Shown here piece after piece: positions 9,190-18,837 of a stretch of 49,722 bases of DNA. Made by a program: the position numbers and the translations under genes. Under the pieces are notes generated by a model, which worked only from the letters and a program-made list of their open reading frames with translations, ran no database searches and was not told where the DNA came from. The first letter of the stretch is position 1. Each line of letters starts with the position of its first letter. Source of the stretch: Syntrophobacterales bacterium Delta_02 (GTDB taxonomy: Bacteria > Desulfobacterota > Syntrophorhabdia > Syntrophorhabdales > Syntrophorhabdaceae); NCBI GenBank assembly GCA_001603955.1, contig LVAA01000045.1:1-49722 (forward strand), given 5' to 3'.

Positions 9190-9326
9190 TGATTTTCGTC
9201 ACATTTCTGAGAAAAGGCATCCGTCTCCCGAAAGGCCCGAGGGATGGGGGTTCGCTGCTCCGTATCCTTTAATATAGTGAGGCGCAGGGAATGAAAGGCC
9301 AGCGATCTCGTTGTCCGGCAGGGAGA
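9190..9326. other. intergenic region upstream of pilA
   Basis: Lies between the end of the OppF-like gene and the pilA promoter, both on the minus strand. I see no gene and no clear terminator with a T-run, so read-through from the transporter ATPase genes into pilA cannot be excluded. Confidence 0.4.
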
Positions 9327-10265
9327 TCAGGGCGCTTGAAAGCAGGCCACCTTGTGGTCCTCGTCACCCGTGAGTTCCGGAGCCTCACCGGCACATTCCT
9401 TCTTTCTGTCCTCGCATTTGTCATAGTAAGGACATCCCCGGGGCTCGCCACCGTTCGTCGCCTCTTTGTTCAAGGTAAAATTCCCCTGCGAAGCCCGGAT
9501 GAGCATGCGCGTATAGGGATGAAGGGGATTCAGGAAGACCTGATCGCGGCCGCCGGTCTCCACCACCTTCCCTTTATAAAGGACTAGGATGCGGTCCGAC
9601 AGGAAACGGACAATGTTGAGGTCGTGAGAGACAAAGATCATGGAGATATCGGACCTCTCACGGATGTCGAGGAAGAGGTTGACGATCTGTGCCTGTATGG
9701 AGACGTCGAGGGAGGAGACAGGTTCGTCGGCAATAACAAGGGCCGGCTCTGTCGCCAGGGCTCGGCCTATCGCCACTCTCTGCCTCTGGCCGCCGCTCAT
9801 CTCGTGGGGATACTTCTTCACGAAATCCTCGTCGAGACCGACACTCCTCAATATCTCCCCGACCCGCGCCTCTACATCCGCCTTGCCCTTTGCCATGCCA
9901 TGGAAACGGACGGGTTCGGCGATGATCTCGCGCACCTTCATTCGCGGGTTGAGCGACGAATAGGGGTCCTGGAATATGATCTGCATCCGCCTGCGCAGTT
10001 TCTTGACCTCTTCGCTCCCCGCCGTGAGAAGGTTGACGCCATCGAAGACGACCTCTCCGCTGTCGGGCCTCTCGAGAAGGAGGACGCACCGCGCCAGCGT
10101 GCTCTTTCCCGAACCGCTCTCGCCCACAACTCCCAGGGTCTCGCCCACACCGAGGTGGAAACTGACGCCGTCGACGGCCCGTATCGTCTCTTTGGCCACG
10201 GAGAACAGGGTCCTGCGGACCTCGTAGTGCTTCCTGACATCTAGTACAGATAGCAGCGGACCCAT
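9327..10265 (-). CDS. dipeptide/oligopeptide ABC transporter ATPase (OppF/DppF type)
   Basis: 312 residues. Walker A GESGSGKST at about 49-57, Q-loop at Q99, signature MSGGQRQR at 156-163, Walker B LVIADEP at 176-182. The C-terminal extension holds several cysteines (CPYYDKCEDRKKEC, then VACF), as in the oligopeptide-transporter C-terminal domain of OppD/OppF proteins, where they may bind an iron-sulfur cluster. It overlaps the OppD-like gene by 25 bases. The two would form a heterodimeric motor on the inner face of the membrane. No permease or binding-protein gene is adjacent, so the substrate (peptide, nickel or other) cannot be assigned. Confidence 0.88.
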   Translation of the reverse strand: MGPLLSVLDVRKHYEVRRTLFSVAKETIRAVDGVSFHLGVGETLGVVGESGSGKSTLARCVLLLERPDSGEVVFDGVNLLTAGSEEVKKLRRRMQIIFQDPYSSLNPRMKVREIIAEPVRFHGMAKGKADVEARVGEILRSVGLDEDFVKKYPHEMSGGQRQRVAIGRALATEPALVIADEPVSSLDVSIQAQIVNLFLDIRERSDISMIFVSHDLNIVRFLSDRILVLYKGKVVETGGRDQVFLNPLHPYTRMLIRASQGNFTLNKEATNGGEPRGCPYYDKCEDRKKECAGEAPELTGDEDHKVACFQAP

Positions 10266-11215
10266 TGATCCTTTGCGACCTCCTTCATGGCCGGTTCATC
10301 CCCCTTGCACACATCCATGACGAAAGGACACCGGGGATGGAACTTGCAGCCTGCCGGCAGCTCGGAGAGCTTCGGTACCGAACCCGGGATGGCCTTGAGC
10401 CTCTTCGCGCTCCCGGAGAACCCGTAGATCGATCCCAGGAGGCCCCGGCCGTAGGGATGCAGAGGCTCCCTGAAGAAATCCTCCACGCGGTTCCTCTCCA
10501 CCATCCTTCCCGCGTACATGAGCCCCACGGACCGGCCCATGGACCTTACTATCGTCAGGTCGTGGGTGATGAATATCATCGACATTCCCAGGGAATCGAC
10601 GAGGCCCCGGGTAAGGCCCAGTATCTGGGATTCCGTCGCGACGTCGAGGGCGGTGGTGGGCTCATCGGCGACAATAAGGGAGGGATCGCAGGAGACGGCC
10701 ATCGCCATGAGGACACGCTGTCTTTGCCCGCCCGAGAGCTGATGGGGGTACTGGATGTACCTCTTTTCCGGGTCCTCGAACCCTACCTGCCCGAGGAGCT
10801 CGAGCGCCCTCTCCCGCGCTCCGTTCCCCTGGCGGACCCCGTGTATCTCGATCGTCTCGGCTATCTGCTCGCCTATCCTGAGAACGGGATTCAGGGCGGT
10901 CATGGGCTCCTGGAAGACCATCCCTATGCGGCTGCCGCGGACCCCTTCCATCTGTTTTTCGCTCAGGTCCAGAAGGTCCCTGCCTTCGAACAGGATCCTG
11001 CCCGAAACGATGCGGCCAGGAGGGTGGACAAGGCGCATTATCGAATGGGCCGTGACGGTCTTGCCCGAACCGCTCTCCCCGACGAGCCCGAAGACCTCTC
11101 CCCTCTCGACGGTGAACGTCACATCGTTCACGGCGCGTATGACCTCTTCGCCGGTGAAAAAGGCCGTATTGAGACCGGTTACCTCGAGGAGTTTATTATC
11201 CTTTGTATTTATCAT
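10241..11215 (-). CDS. dipeptide/oligopeptide ABC transporter ATPase (OppD/DppD type)
   Basis: 324 residues. Walker A GESGSGKT at 46-53, signature LSGGQRQR, Walker B SLIVADEPTTALD, and the D-type C-terminal domain with CKFHPRCPF and a later cysteine. The FQEPMTALNPVLRIGEQI segment is typical of OppD/DppD. No strong ribosome site precedes the ATG at 11215. It is the first gene of a two-gene unit and diverges from guaB, with 175 bases between them. It should pair with the OppF-like ATPase; the membrane subunits must be encoded elsewhere. Confidence 0.88.
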   Translation of the reverse strand: MINTKDNKLLEVTGLNTAFFTGEEVIRAVNDVTFTVERGEVFGLVGESGSGKTVTAHSIMRLVHPPGRIVSGRILFEGRDLLDLSEKQMEGVRGSRIGMVFQEPMTALNPVLRIGEQIAETIEIHGVRQGNGARERALELLGQVGFEDPEKRYIQYPHQLSGGQRQRVLMAMAVSCDPSLIVADEPTTALDVATESQILGLTRGLVDSLGMSMIFITHDLTIVRSMGRSVGLMYAGRMVERNRVEDFFREPLHPYGRGLLGSIYGFSGSAKRLKAIPGSVPKLSELPAGCKFHPRCPFVMDVCKGDEPAMKEVAKDQWVRCYLY

Positions 11216-11390
11216 CGATGGCGGGCGGTTCCCAACGGGAAATTTATTTTGATTATTTGAACCTTATGCATTATACTTAACCATAATTAAATGGCAAGCC
11301 TTTTATGTATGAGCTAACATGTGACGGCGCATACATTTTTTGTATAAAGAGCACCACACATACACGTATACTATCCCCATGAGGTGAATC
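11216..11390. promoter_or_regulatory. divergent promoter region, oppD-like / guaB
   Basis: AT-rich 175-base gap between divergent genes, so it must hold promoters in both directions. On the plus strand TATAAA and TATACT lie about 50 and 20 bases before guaB, but neither has a convincing -35 at the right distance. GAGGTG seven bases before the ATG at 11391 is the guaB ribosome site. No recognisable riboswitch or operator was seen. Confidence 0.45.
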
Positions 11391-12866
11391 ATGTCAGACA
11401 AAGAGCCGACAGATTTCAGGGAAGGACTAACCTTCGATGACGTTCTGCTCGTGCCGGCCTCCAGCAATATAATGCCTGCCGATGTGGACGTCTCCTCCCA
11501 TCTGACTTCCACCATAAAGCTCAATATCCCCATACTCAGCGCCGCCATGGACACGGTGACCGAATCGAAGACCGCCATCTGCCTTGCCCAAGAAGGAGGC
11601 ATCGGCATCATCCACCGGAACATGACCGTGGATGACCAGGCCCACGAGGTGGAAAAGGTCAAGAAATCCGAGAGCGGCATGATCGTCGACCCCATCACCA
11701 TCGCCCCGGAGAACAAGATCCGGGACGCCCTGGAGCTCATGTCCCGCTATCACATTTCCGGCATACCCGTCACGAAGGGCACGAAGCTCGTGGGGATCAT
11801 TACCAACAGGGACCTGCGCTTCGAGACGAACCTGGACAGAAAGGTCCAGAACGTCATGACAAAGGAGAACCTGGTCACCGTCAAGGAAGGGATCGGCCTC
11901 GAGGAATCAAAGAAGATCCTCCATAAGCACAAGATAGAGAAGCTTCTCGTGGTGGACAGGGATTTCGACCTCAAGGGGCTCATTACCATTAAAGATATTG
12001 AAAAGATGCGTAAGTTCCCCAATTCATGCAAGGACCAGCTGGGAAGGCTGCGCGTCGGCGCAGCCGTCGGCGTCGGCCCTGACAGGGACGAACGCGTGGA
12101 GGCCCTCCTCAGGGCGGGATGCGACGTCATAGTCGTCGATACGGCCCACGGCCACTCGAAGAACGTTGTCGAATCCATCAAGGCCATCAAGAAGAACTTC
12201 CCTGACGTCCAGCTCATGGCAGGCAACATAGCCACCGCAGAGGGCTGCGAGGCCCTTATCAAGGCAGGGTGCGACGCGGTGAAGATAGGAGTCGGTCCGG
12301 GCTCCATCTGCACCACACGGATCGTCGCCGGCATCGGCGTACCGCAGATAACGGCGATCATGGACGCGGCATCTGTTGCGAAGCGTTACCAGATACCTCT
12401 CGTGGCGGACGGGGGTATCAAGTTCTCCGGAGACATCACGAAGGCCCTGGCGGCGGGAGCACAGACCGCCATGATAGGGAACCTCTTCGCGGGCACCGAT
12501 GAGACACCGGGGGAAACGGTCCTCTACCAGGGCAGGACATACAAGGTCTACCGCGGGATGGGTTCCCTCGAGGCCATGCGCGAGGGGAAAACACGCGATC
12601 GCTACTGCATCCCCGAGGACGCGCCGGAATCCAAGATCGTCCCCGAAGGCATCGAGGGCCGGGTACCCTATCGGGGATCGCTGTCCATCTGCGTCAACCA
12701 GCTGGTGGGAGGCCTCAAGGCCGGCATGGGATACGTCGGCACCCGGACGATAGAAGACCTCCAGCGCAAACGCAGGTTCATAAAGATAACGTCGGCAGCC
12801 CTGCGCGAAAGCCATGTACACGACGTTATCATCACGAAAGAAGCGCCAAACTACAGGATCGAATAG
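11391..12866 (+). CDS. guaB: inosine-5'-monophosphate dehydrogenase
   Basis: 491 residues, the usual length. Oxidises IMP to XMP with NAD+, the first committed step to GMP. The N-terminal [12 protein letters not shown] motif starts the TIM barrel; two CBS domains are inserted at about 100-210; the catalytic loop GPGSICTTR places the active cysteine at about 308. The later [10 protein letters not shown] and the mobile-flap region GRVPYRG are intact. It is followed after three bases by guaA, so both GMP steps are made together. The CBS pair probably senses adenine or guanine nucleotides as in other bacteria. Confidence 0.97.
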   Translation: MSDKEPTDFREGLTFDDVLLVPASSNIMPADVDVSSHLTSTIKLNIPILSAAMDTVTESKTAICLAQEGGIGIIHRNMTVDDQAHEVEKVKKSESGMIVDPITIAPENKIRDALELMSRYHISGIPVTKGTKLVGIITNRDLRFETNLDRKVQNVMTKENLVTVKEGIGLEESKKILHKHKIEKLLVVDRDFDLKGLITIKDIEKMRKFPNSCKDQLGRLRVGAAVGVGPDRDERVEALLRAGCDVIVVDTAHGHSKNVVESIKAIKKNFPDVQLMAGNIATAEGCEALIKAGCDAVKIGVGPGSICTTRIVAGIGVPQITAIMDAASVAKRYQIPLVADGGIKFSGDITKALAAGAQTAMIGNLFAGTDETPGETVLYQGRTYKVYRGMGSLEAMREGKTRDRYCIPEDAPESKIVPEGIEGRVPYRGSLSICVNQLVGGLKAGMGYVGTRTIEDLQRKRRFIKITSAALRESHVHDVIITKEAPNYRIE

Positions 12867-12869
12867 GAT

Positions 12870-14429
12870 ATGGCCAGCCACCACCGCGATTACCACGAGG
12901 AACTCATCCTGATCCTCGATTTCGGCTCCCAGTATACCCAGCTCATAGCCCGCAAGGTCCGCGAACTCGGCGTTTATTGCGAGATATACCCCTATAACCT
13001 GGACCTTGACACGATAAGGTCCATGAAACCCCGGGGTATCATCCTGTCCGGCGGGCCGGCCAGCATCAACGAGAAGAACGCACCCATATGCGACAGGGCG
13101 ATCTTCGAACTGGGTGTTCCCGTTCTCGGCGTGTGTTACGGCCTTCAACTCCTGGCCAAGTCTTTCGGCGGCAAGGTGGAAAAGGCTCCGAAAAGGGAAT
13201 TCGGCAAGGCTCACCTTTATATCGAGAAGGCGGACAGGTTCCTTGACGGCGTCAAGGACGGCGACATCGTCTGGATGAGCCACAGCGACAAGGTGCTCAA
13301 CCTTCCCGCAGGCTTTGTCGCTCTCGCCCGGTCGGATAACTCCTCCTACGCGGCAGTCCGCAACACGCAAGGCACCGTGTACGGCGTCCAGTTCCACCCC
13401 GAGGTCCACCACACCCCCAAGGGCAAGCGCATCCTCAAGAATTTCCTCTACAAGATATGCAGGCTCAAGGGCCTCTTCTCGCCTCAGTCCTTTGTCGAGC
13501 TCGCGACGGAAAAGATACGCCGGGAGGCGGGAGACGAGAAGGTCATCTGCGCCTTAAGCGGCGGCGTCGATTCCTCGGTGGTCGCCGCCCTCATCCACCG
13601 TGCCATCGGCGACAACCTTCGCTGCGTCTTCGTCAATAACGGGGTTCTCAGGAAGAACGAGGCCGAAGAGGTCATCGCGGCCTACAGGGACATTCTCCAC
13701 CTCAACCTCAAGTACGTCGATGCCGGGGAGGCATTCCTCAAGGCCCTGAAGGGCGTGAAAGACCCGGAACGGAAACGTAAGATCATCGGCAGGCTTTTCA
13801 TCAGGATATTCGAGGAGGAGGCCCGCGCCAATGGCTCCGTCCGGTACCTGGCACAGGGCACCCTCTATCCCGATGTGATCGAGAGCGTCTCATTCAAGGG
13901 GCCCTCGGCCACGATCAAGAGCCACCACAATGTTGGCGGCCTGCCCAAGCGCATGAAAATGACCCTCATCGAGCCCCTGAGGGAGCTTTTCAAGGACGAG
14001 GTCAGGGTGGTGGGGCGTGAGCTTGGCGTCCCCGAGTATCTCGTCGGCAGACAGCCCTTCCCCGGCCCGGGTCTCGCCGTGAGGATAATCGGCGAAGTGA
14101 CGGAAGAAAGGGTCCGGATACTTCAGGAAGCGGACAGCATCGTCCGGCAGGAGATCGAGCATAACCCTGCTTTCAAGCATATATGGCAATCCTTCGGTAT
14201 ACTGATACCCGTGAAGACCGTCGGCGTCATGGGCGACGAAAGGACCTATGCCAACGTCATCGCCGTGCGTGTCGTCGAGAGCGAGGACGCCATGACGGCG
14301 GACTGGGCACGCCTTCCCTACCCGACCCTCGATACGGTGGCGCGAAGAATAATCAACGAGGTCGCGGGTGTGAACAGGGTGGTCTACGATATCTCCTCGA
14401 AACCTCCGAGCACTATCGAATGGGAGTAA
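12870..14429 (+). CDS. guaA: GMP synthase (glutamine-hydrolysing)
   Basis: 519 residues. Converts XMP to GMP using ATP and glutamine. The N-terminal class I amidotransferase has GVCYGLQLLA with catalytic Cys89 and the GVQFHPEVHH motif; the ATP-pyrophosphatase PP-loop is ALSGGVDSSVV; the C-terminal dimerisation domain ends IEWE as in most GuaA proteins. It begins three bases after the guaB stop and ends six bases before dnaE, so it belongs to the same transcript. Confidence 0.97.
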   Translation: MASHHRDYHEELILILDFGSQYTQLIARKVRELGVYCEIYPYNLDLDTIRSMKPRGIILSGGPASINEKNAPICDRAIFELGVPVLGVCYGLQLLAKSFGGKVEKAPKREFGKAHLYIEKADRFLDGVKDGDIVWMSHSDKVLNLPAGFVALARSDNSSYAAVRNTQGTVYGVQFHPEVHHTPKGKRILKNFLYKICRLKGLFSPQSFVELATEKIRREAGDEKVICALSGGVDSSVVAALIHRAIGDNLRCVFVNNGVLRKNEAEEVIAAYRDILHLNLKYVDAGEAFLKALKGVKDPERKRKIIGRLFIRIFEEEARANGSVRYLAQGTLYPDVIESVSFKGPSATIKSHHNVGGLPKRMKMTLIEPLRELFKDEVRVVGRELGVPEYLVGRQPFPGPGLAVRIIGEVTEERVRILQEADSIVRQEIEHNPAFKHIWQSFGILIPVKTVGVMGDERTYANVIAVRVVESEDAMTADWARLPYPTLDTVARRIINEVAGVNRVVYDISSKPPSTIEWE

Positions 14430-14435
14430 GGGGAC

Positions 14436-17400
14436 ATGCCCGACTTCGTCCACCTTCATCTTCACACCCAGTACAGTCTCCTTGACGGCGCCATCCGGTT
14501 CGACCGCCTCTTCAACGCGGCCAGGGATTATGGTATGCCGGCGTGTGCGATCACGGACCACGGCAACATGTTCGGGGCGGCGGAATTCTACCTTGAAGCC
14601 AGCCAGCGGGGACTCAAACCCATCATAGGCTGCGAGGCATATATCGCCCCGGGGTCCCGGTTCGACCAGAGAAGGGTGAAGGGCGAGGACGTGGCCTACC
14701 ACGTCGTCCTTCTCGCGATGAACAACACCGGGTATCAAAATCTCCTCAGACTCATAAGCCTCGCACACCTGGAGGGCTTCTACTACCACCCGCGCATCGA
14801 CAGGGAGATACTGAGCCAGTACCACGAAGGGCTTATCTGCCTTACCGCGTGCATCAAGGGAGAGATACCGAACGCCATCCTCCGGGGCACCGACGAGATG
14901 GTCCGCAACCACGTCGACTACTACCTCTCCCTTTTCGGGGACCGGCTTTTCTTCGAGCTCCAGGACAACGGCCTCGAGGAACAGAGGATAGTCAACGAGC
15001 GCCTCATCGAACTGTCGTCCCACTACGGCGTACCCATCGTGGCGACGAACGACTGCCATTACCTCCGGCGCGAGGAGGCGAAGGCACACGAGCTTCTCCT
15101 GTGCATCCAGACGGGAAAGACGATCAACGACAAGGACCGCCTGAGCTTCTCGACGGATCAGTTCTACTTCAAGTCCCCGGAAGAGATAGCGCTCGCCTTC
15201 TCCCGTTATCCCGAGGCGCTTTCCAACACGATGCTCATCACCGAGATGTGCAACGTCACCATCGACACGAACACCTACCACTTCCCGGAGTTCCATCCCC
15301 CCGCCGGCATGGACCTTGACGAGTACTTCGAAGATCTCGGACGCCAGGGCTTCGAAAAGCGGATGCCGGAGATACGGGCGGCTTACGACTCCTTCGGCGA
15401 AGAGCTCCTGGATCAGTACCGCAAGAGGTTCGACTACGAGACCGGTGTCATCAGGAAGACGGGCTTCTCCGGGTATTTCCTCATCGTCGCCGATTTCATC
15501 AACTACGCGAAGACCCACGGCGTTCCCGTGGGGCCGGGGCGCGGGTCCGCCGCAGGCAGCCTCATCGCCTTCTGCCTCGGCATCACGGACATCGACCCCA
15601 TCAAGTACGACCTCATCTTCGAGCGTTTCCTGAACCCGGAGCGCATCAGCATGCCCGACATTGACGTTGACTTCTGCCGCAAGGGACGCGACAGGGTCAT
15701 CGAATACGTCACGAACAAGTACGGAAAGGACAACGTCGCCCAGATCACCACCTTCGGCACCATGAAATCCAAGGCGGCGGTGCGCGACGTGGGACGGGCG
15801 CTTGGCATGCCCTACGCGGAGGTCGACAAGATCGCCAAGCTCATCACCACCGCGGACCGGGGCATCGAACGGGCAATAAACGAGGAACCCGAGGTGCGCG
15901 AACTGTACCAGAGGGATGACCGTGTCAGGGAACTTCTCGACAACGCCTGCGTCGTCGAGGGACTGGCGCGCCACGCATCGACGCATGCCGCGGGCATCGT
16001 GATCGCCAACAAGCACCTTGCCGAGTACCTTCCGCTGTACAAGGGGAAACACGATGAAACCGTAACACAGTACGACATGAAGATGATCGAGAAGATCGGC
16101 CTCATCAAGATCGACTTTCTCGGCCTCGAGACCCTCACTCTCATGGACACCATCGTGAAGCTCCTGAAGGCGGAAGGCATCGAGATCGATCTTGCCCGGT
16201 TGCCCCTCGACGACAGGAAGACCTACGAACTCCTCTCGTCAGGGAACACCTCCGGCGTGTTCCAGCTTGAAAGCCGCGGAATGCGCGACCTTCTCACGAA
16301 ATTGAGGCCCTCCCAGTTCGACGACATCATGCCGCTCATTGCCCTGTACAGGCCCGGCCCTTTGAAAAGCGGCATGGTCGACGAGTTCATCAAACGCCGT
16401 AACAACCCCTCGCTCGTGGCCTACGAGACGCCGAAGCTTGAGGAGATCCTCCACGACACTTACGGAGTCATCATCTACCAGGAACAGATCATGAAGATCG
16501 CCTCCGTGCTTGCCGGCTTCTCCATGAAGGACGCCGACGCGCTGCGCAAGGCGATGAGCAAGAAGATCCCTGAACAGCTCGAGAGATACAAGCAGCAGTT
16601 CGTTGACGGCGCCGTGGCGAACGACGTCCCCAATGAGGTGGCGGAAAAGATCTACGACGTCATCCAGCGTTTCGGGGAATACGGGTTCAACAAGTCCCAC
16701 AGCACGGCCTACGGGTACATCGCCTACCAGACGGCATACCTCAAGGCCCATTACCCGATCCATTATTTCGCGGCCATGCTCACCACCGAGGTGGGCGACA
16801 CGGACAAGCTCGTCAAGTACGTCGGGGAATGCCGGGAGTCGGGCATAGAGATCCTGCCGCCCGATATCAACATGAGCCAGAGCGATTTCACCATCGTCGA
16901 TTCGAAGATCCGTTACGGGCTTTCGGGCGTCAGGAACGTGGGCGAGGCGGCCATTGAGAGCATCATCCAGGCCCGCGAGGAAGCGGAAGGGTTCAAGTCC
17001 TTCGTCCACTTCTGCAGCGTCATCGACTCCCGCAAGGTCAACAAGAAGGTCATCGAAAGCCTTGCCATGGCAGGCTGCTTCGACAGTCTCGGGCTCAGGA
17101 GGTCGCAGGTCCTCTACCTTGCCCAGGAGATGCTCGACAAGCTGACGAAGCGGGACACGAAGAACAATCACAAGCAGGGCAGCATATTCGGGGAGACAGA
17201 GATCGCCGAGGCGACTGTCTCTTTCGATATCCCCGCCATGGACGAGCTTTCCCACGAGGAGATCCTCCTCGGTGAGAAGGAATCCCTTGGTTTCTACTTC
17301 AGCAAACATCCTCTGAAACCCTATGAACAGCTCATTGCCGAGCTCACCCCCCACGACAGCCAGAGCCTCAAGGAGGCGGACACGGAACAGGACGTGAGCA

Positions 17401-17894
17401 TGGCGGGCATCGTGAGCACCCTGAAGGAGATAACAACGAGACGGGGCGACAGGATGGCGTATGTCACCCTGGAGGACACGAAGGGCACCGTGGAGGTCAT
17501 CTGCTTCCCCGACCTTTACGGCAAGAACCACTTTATCATCCAGAGCGGGAAACCCCTCATGGTGACGGGGTCGCTCGAGAGATCCGAGGATGGCAGCGCC
17601 CGGATCAAGGCAAAGGCCGTGGCGCTCCTCGAAACGCTGACGGGAGAACTTCTGAAGACGGTCAGGATACGGATACACTGCGAGGTCATCAGGAAGGAAG
17701 AGCTGAGAGTGTTGAAGGACATCCTCTTCAGTCTCCGGGGCAGGTCGGGCGTGCTCCTCGAGTTCCAGCTCAACGGAGAGAAGCGATCACTCCCGCTCAA
17801 GAACGTCAGGATCGACCCGGGACGGAGAGACGTCATCATCAAGCACTTCAAGAAAGGCATGGACGTAGAGGTCATAGATGAGATACTACCTTGA
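14436..17894 (+). CDS. dnaE: DNA polymerase III alpha subunit
   Basis: 1152 residues, typical for DnaE1. The N-terminal PHP domain has HLHLHTQYSLLDG and ITDHGNM. The polymerase core has GPGRGSAAGS and PDIDVDFC, whose aspartates near residue 408 are catalytic, then the third acidic region further on. The fingers and beta-binding regions (YQEQIMKIA, GEYGFNKSHS) are intact. The C-terminal OB-fold begins about DVSMAGIVSTLKEITTRRGD. It is the replicative polymerase subunit. Its stop overlaps the accA start by 17 bases, so the two are coupled. Confidence 0.97.
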   Translation: MPDFVHLHLHTQYSLLDGAIRFDRLFNAARDYGMPACAITDHGNMFGAAEFYLEASQRGLKPIIGCEAYIAPGSRFDQRRVKGEDVAYHVVLLAMNNTGYQNLLRLISLAHLEGFYYHPRIDREILSQYHEGLICLTACIKGEIPNAILRGTDEMVRNHVDYYLSLFGDRLFFELQDNGLEEQRIVNERLIELSSHYGVPIVATNDCHYLRREEAKAHELLLCIQTGKTINDKDRLSFSTDQFYFKSPEEIALAFSRYPEALSNTMLITEMCNVTIDTNTYHFPEFHPPAGMDLDEYFEDLGRQGFEKRMPEIRAAYDSFGEELLDQYRKRFDYETGVIRKTGFSGYFLIVADFINYAKTHGVPVGPGRGSAAGSLIAFCLGITDIDPIKYDLIFERFLNPERISMPDIDVDFCRKGRDRVIEYVTNKYGKDNVAQITTFGTMKSKAAVRDVGRALGMPYAEVDKIAKLITTADRGIERAINEEPEVRELYQRDDRVRELLDNACVVEGLARHASTHAAGIVIANKHLAEYLPLYKGKHDETVTQYDMKMIEKIGLIKIDFLGLETLTLMDTIVKLLKAEGIEIDLARLPLDDRKTYELLSSGNTSGVFQLESRGMRDLLTKLRPSQFDDIMPLIALYRPGPLKSGMVDEFIKRRNNPSLVAYETPKLEEILHDTYGVIIYQEQIMKIASVLAGFSMKDADALRKAMSKKIPEQLERYKQQFVDGAVANDVPNEVAEKIYDVIQRFGEYGFNKSHSTAYGYIAYQTAYLKAHYPIHYFAAMLTTEVGDTDKLVKYVGECRESGIEILPPDINMSQSDFTIVDSKIRYGLSGVRNVGEAAIESIIQAREEAEGFKSFVHFCSVIDSRKVNKKVIESLAMAGCFDSLGLRRSQVLYLAQEMLDKLTKRDTKNNHKQGSIFGETEIAEATVSFDIPAMDELSHEEILLGEKESLGFYFSKHPLKPYEQLIAELTPHDSQSLKEADTEQDVSMAGIVSTLKEITTRRGDRMAYVTLEDTKGTVEVICFPDLYGKNHFIIQSGKPLMVTGSLERSEDGSARIKAKAVALLETLTGELLKTVRIRIHCEVIRKEELRVLKDILFSLRGRSGVLLEFQLNGEKRSLPLKNVRIDPGRRDVIIKHFKKGMDVEVIDEILP

Positions 17895-18837
17895 TTTCGA
17901 AAAGAAACTCGAACCGCTGGAAAGACGGATCTTTGAAATAGAACGGTTCTACGATGAGAACGAGCCCCACTACGCGAAGGAACTGGGGACCCTGAGGAAA
18001 AAGATCGCCAGGATAGAGAAGGAGACCTACTCCGAGCTCTCCAACTGGCAGCGCTCCCAGCTCTCCCGTCATCTCAACCGTCCGCACACTCTCGATTACA
18101 TCCACAGTCTCTTCACCGATTTCGTGGAGCTTCACGGGGACAGGAAGTTCAAGGACGATCCGGCACTCGTTGCCGGTTTCGCCCGCTTCGAAGGAGTGAA
18201 AGTGGCCGTCCTCGGCCACCAGAAAGGTGGTGACGTCCGGGAGATGGCCCACAGGAACTTCGGCATGGCCCATCCCGACGGCTACCGCAAGGCGATGCGC
18301 GTCATGGACATGGCCGCGCGATGGGGCAAGCCCATCATCACCTTCATCGATACTCCCGGGGCCTTCCCGGGCGTCGGGGCGGAGGAACGGGGACAGGCGG
18401 AGGCAATAGCCTCAAGCATCTATTTCATGTTCTCTCTCGGCGTCCCTACTATTTCCATAGTCATCGGCGAGGGCGGCAGCGGAGGAGCCCTCGGCATCGG
18501 CGTCGGCAACAGGCTTCTCATGCTCGAGAACGCGACCTACTCCGTCATATCCCCCGAGGGGTGCGCCGCCATCCTCTGGAGGGACGGAAGCAAGGGTCCT
18601 CTCGCGGCGGACGCGCTGAAGCCGACAGCCCACGACCTCCTGAAACTGAAGGTCGCCGACGAGATCATACACGAGCCCTTCGGCGGGGCCCACAGGGACT
18701 GGCAAAAAACCTTCGACAACACGCGCACCGTGCTGGATCGCCACCTCAAGGAGCTCGTCGAGATCGATCCCGAGACACTCAAACAGATGCGCTACGATAA
18801 GTTCCGCCACATGGGCGTATTCGAGGAGAAACGATGA
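17878..18837 (+). CDS. accA: acetyl-CoA carboxylase carboxyltransferase subunit alpha
   Basis: 319 residues. With AccD it moves the carboxyl group from biotin to acetyl-CoA to give malonyl-CoA for fatty acid synthesis. The N-terminal coiled segment (LEPLERRIFEIE) and the HLNRPHTLDYI motif are typical. The crotonase-like core has GHQKGGD, TPGAFPG, GEGGSGGALGIGVGN near residue 200 and the SPEGCAAILW motif. The start overlaps the dnaE stop and the stop overlaps pgi in an ATGA. accD is not in this window, as is usual. Confidence 0.96.
   Translation: MRYYLDFEKKLEPLERRIFEIERFYDENEPHYAKELGTLRKKIARIEKETYSELSNWQRSQLSRHLNRPHTLDYIHSLFTDFVELHGDRKFKDDPALVAGFARFEGVKVAVLGHQKGGDVREMAHRNFGMAHPDGYRKAMRVMDMAARWGKPIITFIDTPGAFPGVGAEERGQAEAIASSIYFMFSLGVPTISIVIGEGGSGGALGIGVGNRLLMLENATYSVISPEGCAAILWRDGSKGPLAADALKPTAHDLLKLKVADEIIHEPFGGAHRDWQKTFDNTRTVLDRHLKELVEIDPETLKQMRYDKFRHMGVFEEKR

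Noticed and set aside
13890..16052. 720-codon minus-strand open frame across guaA and dnaE
   Set aside because: It spans two well-identified genes and the gap between them, and has no recognisable domain.
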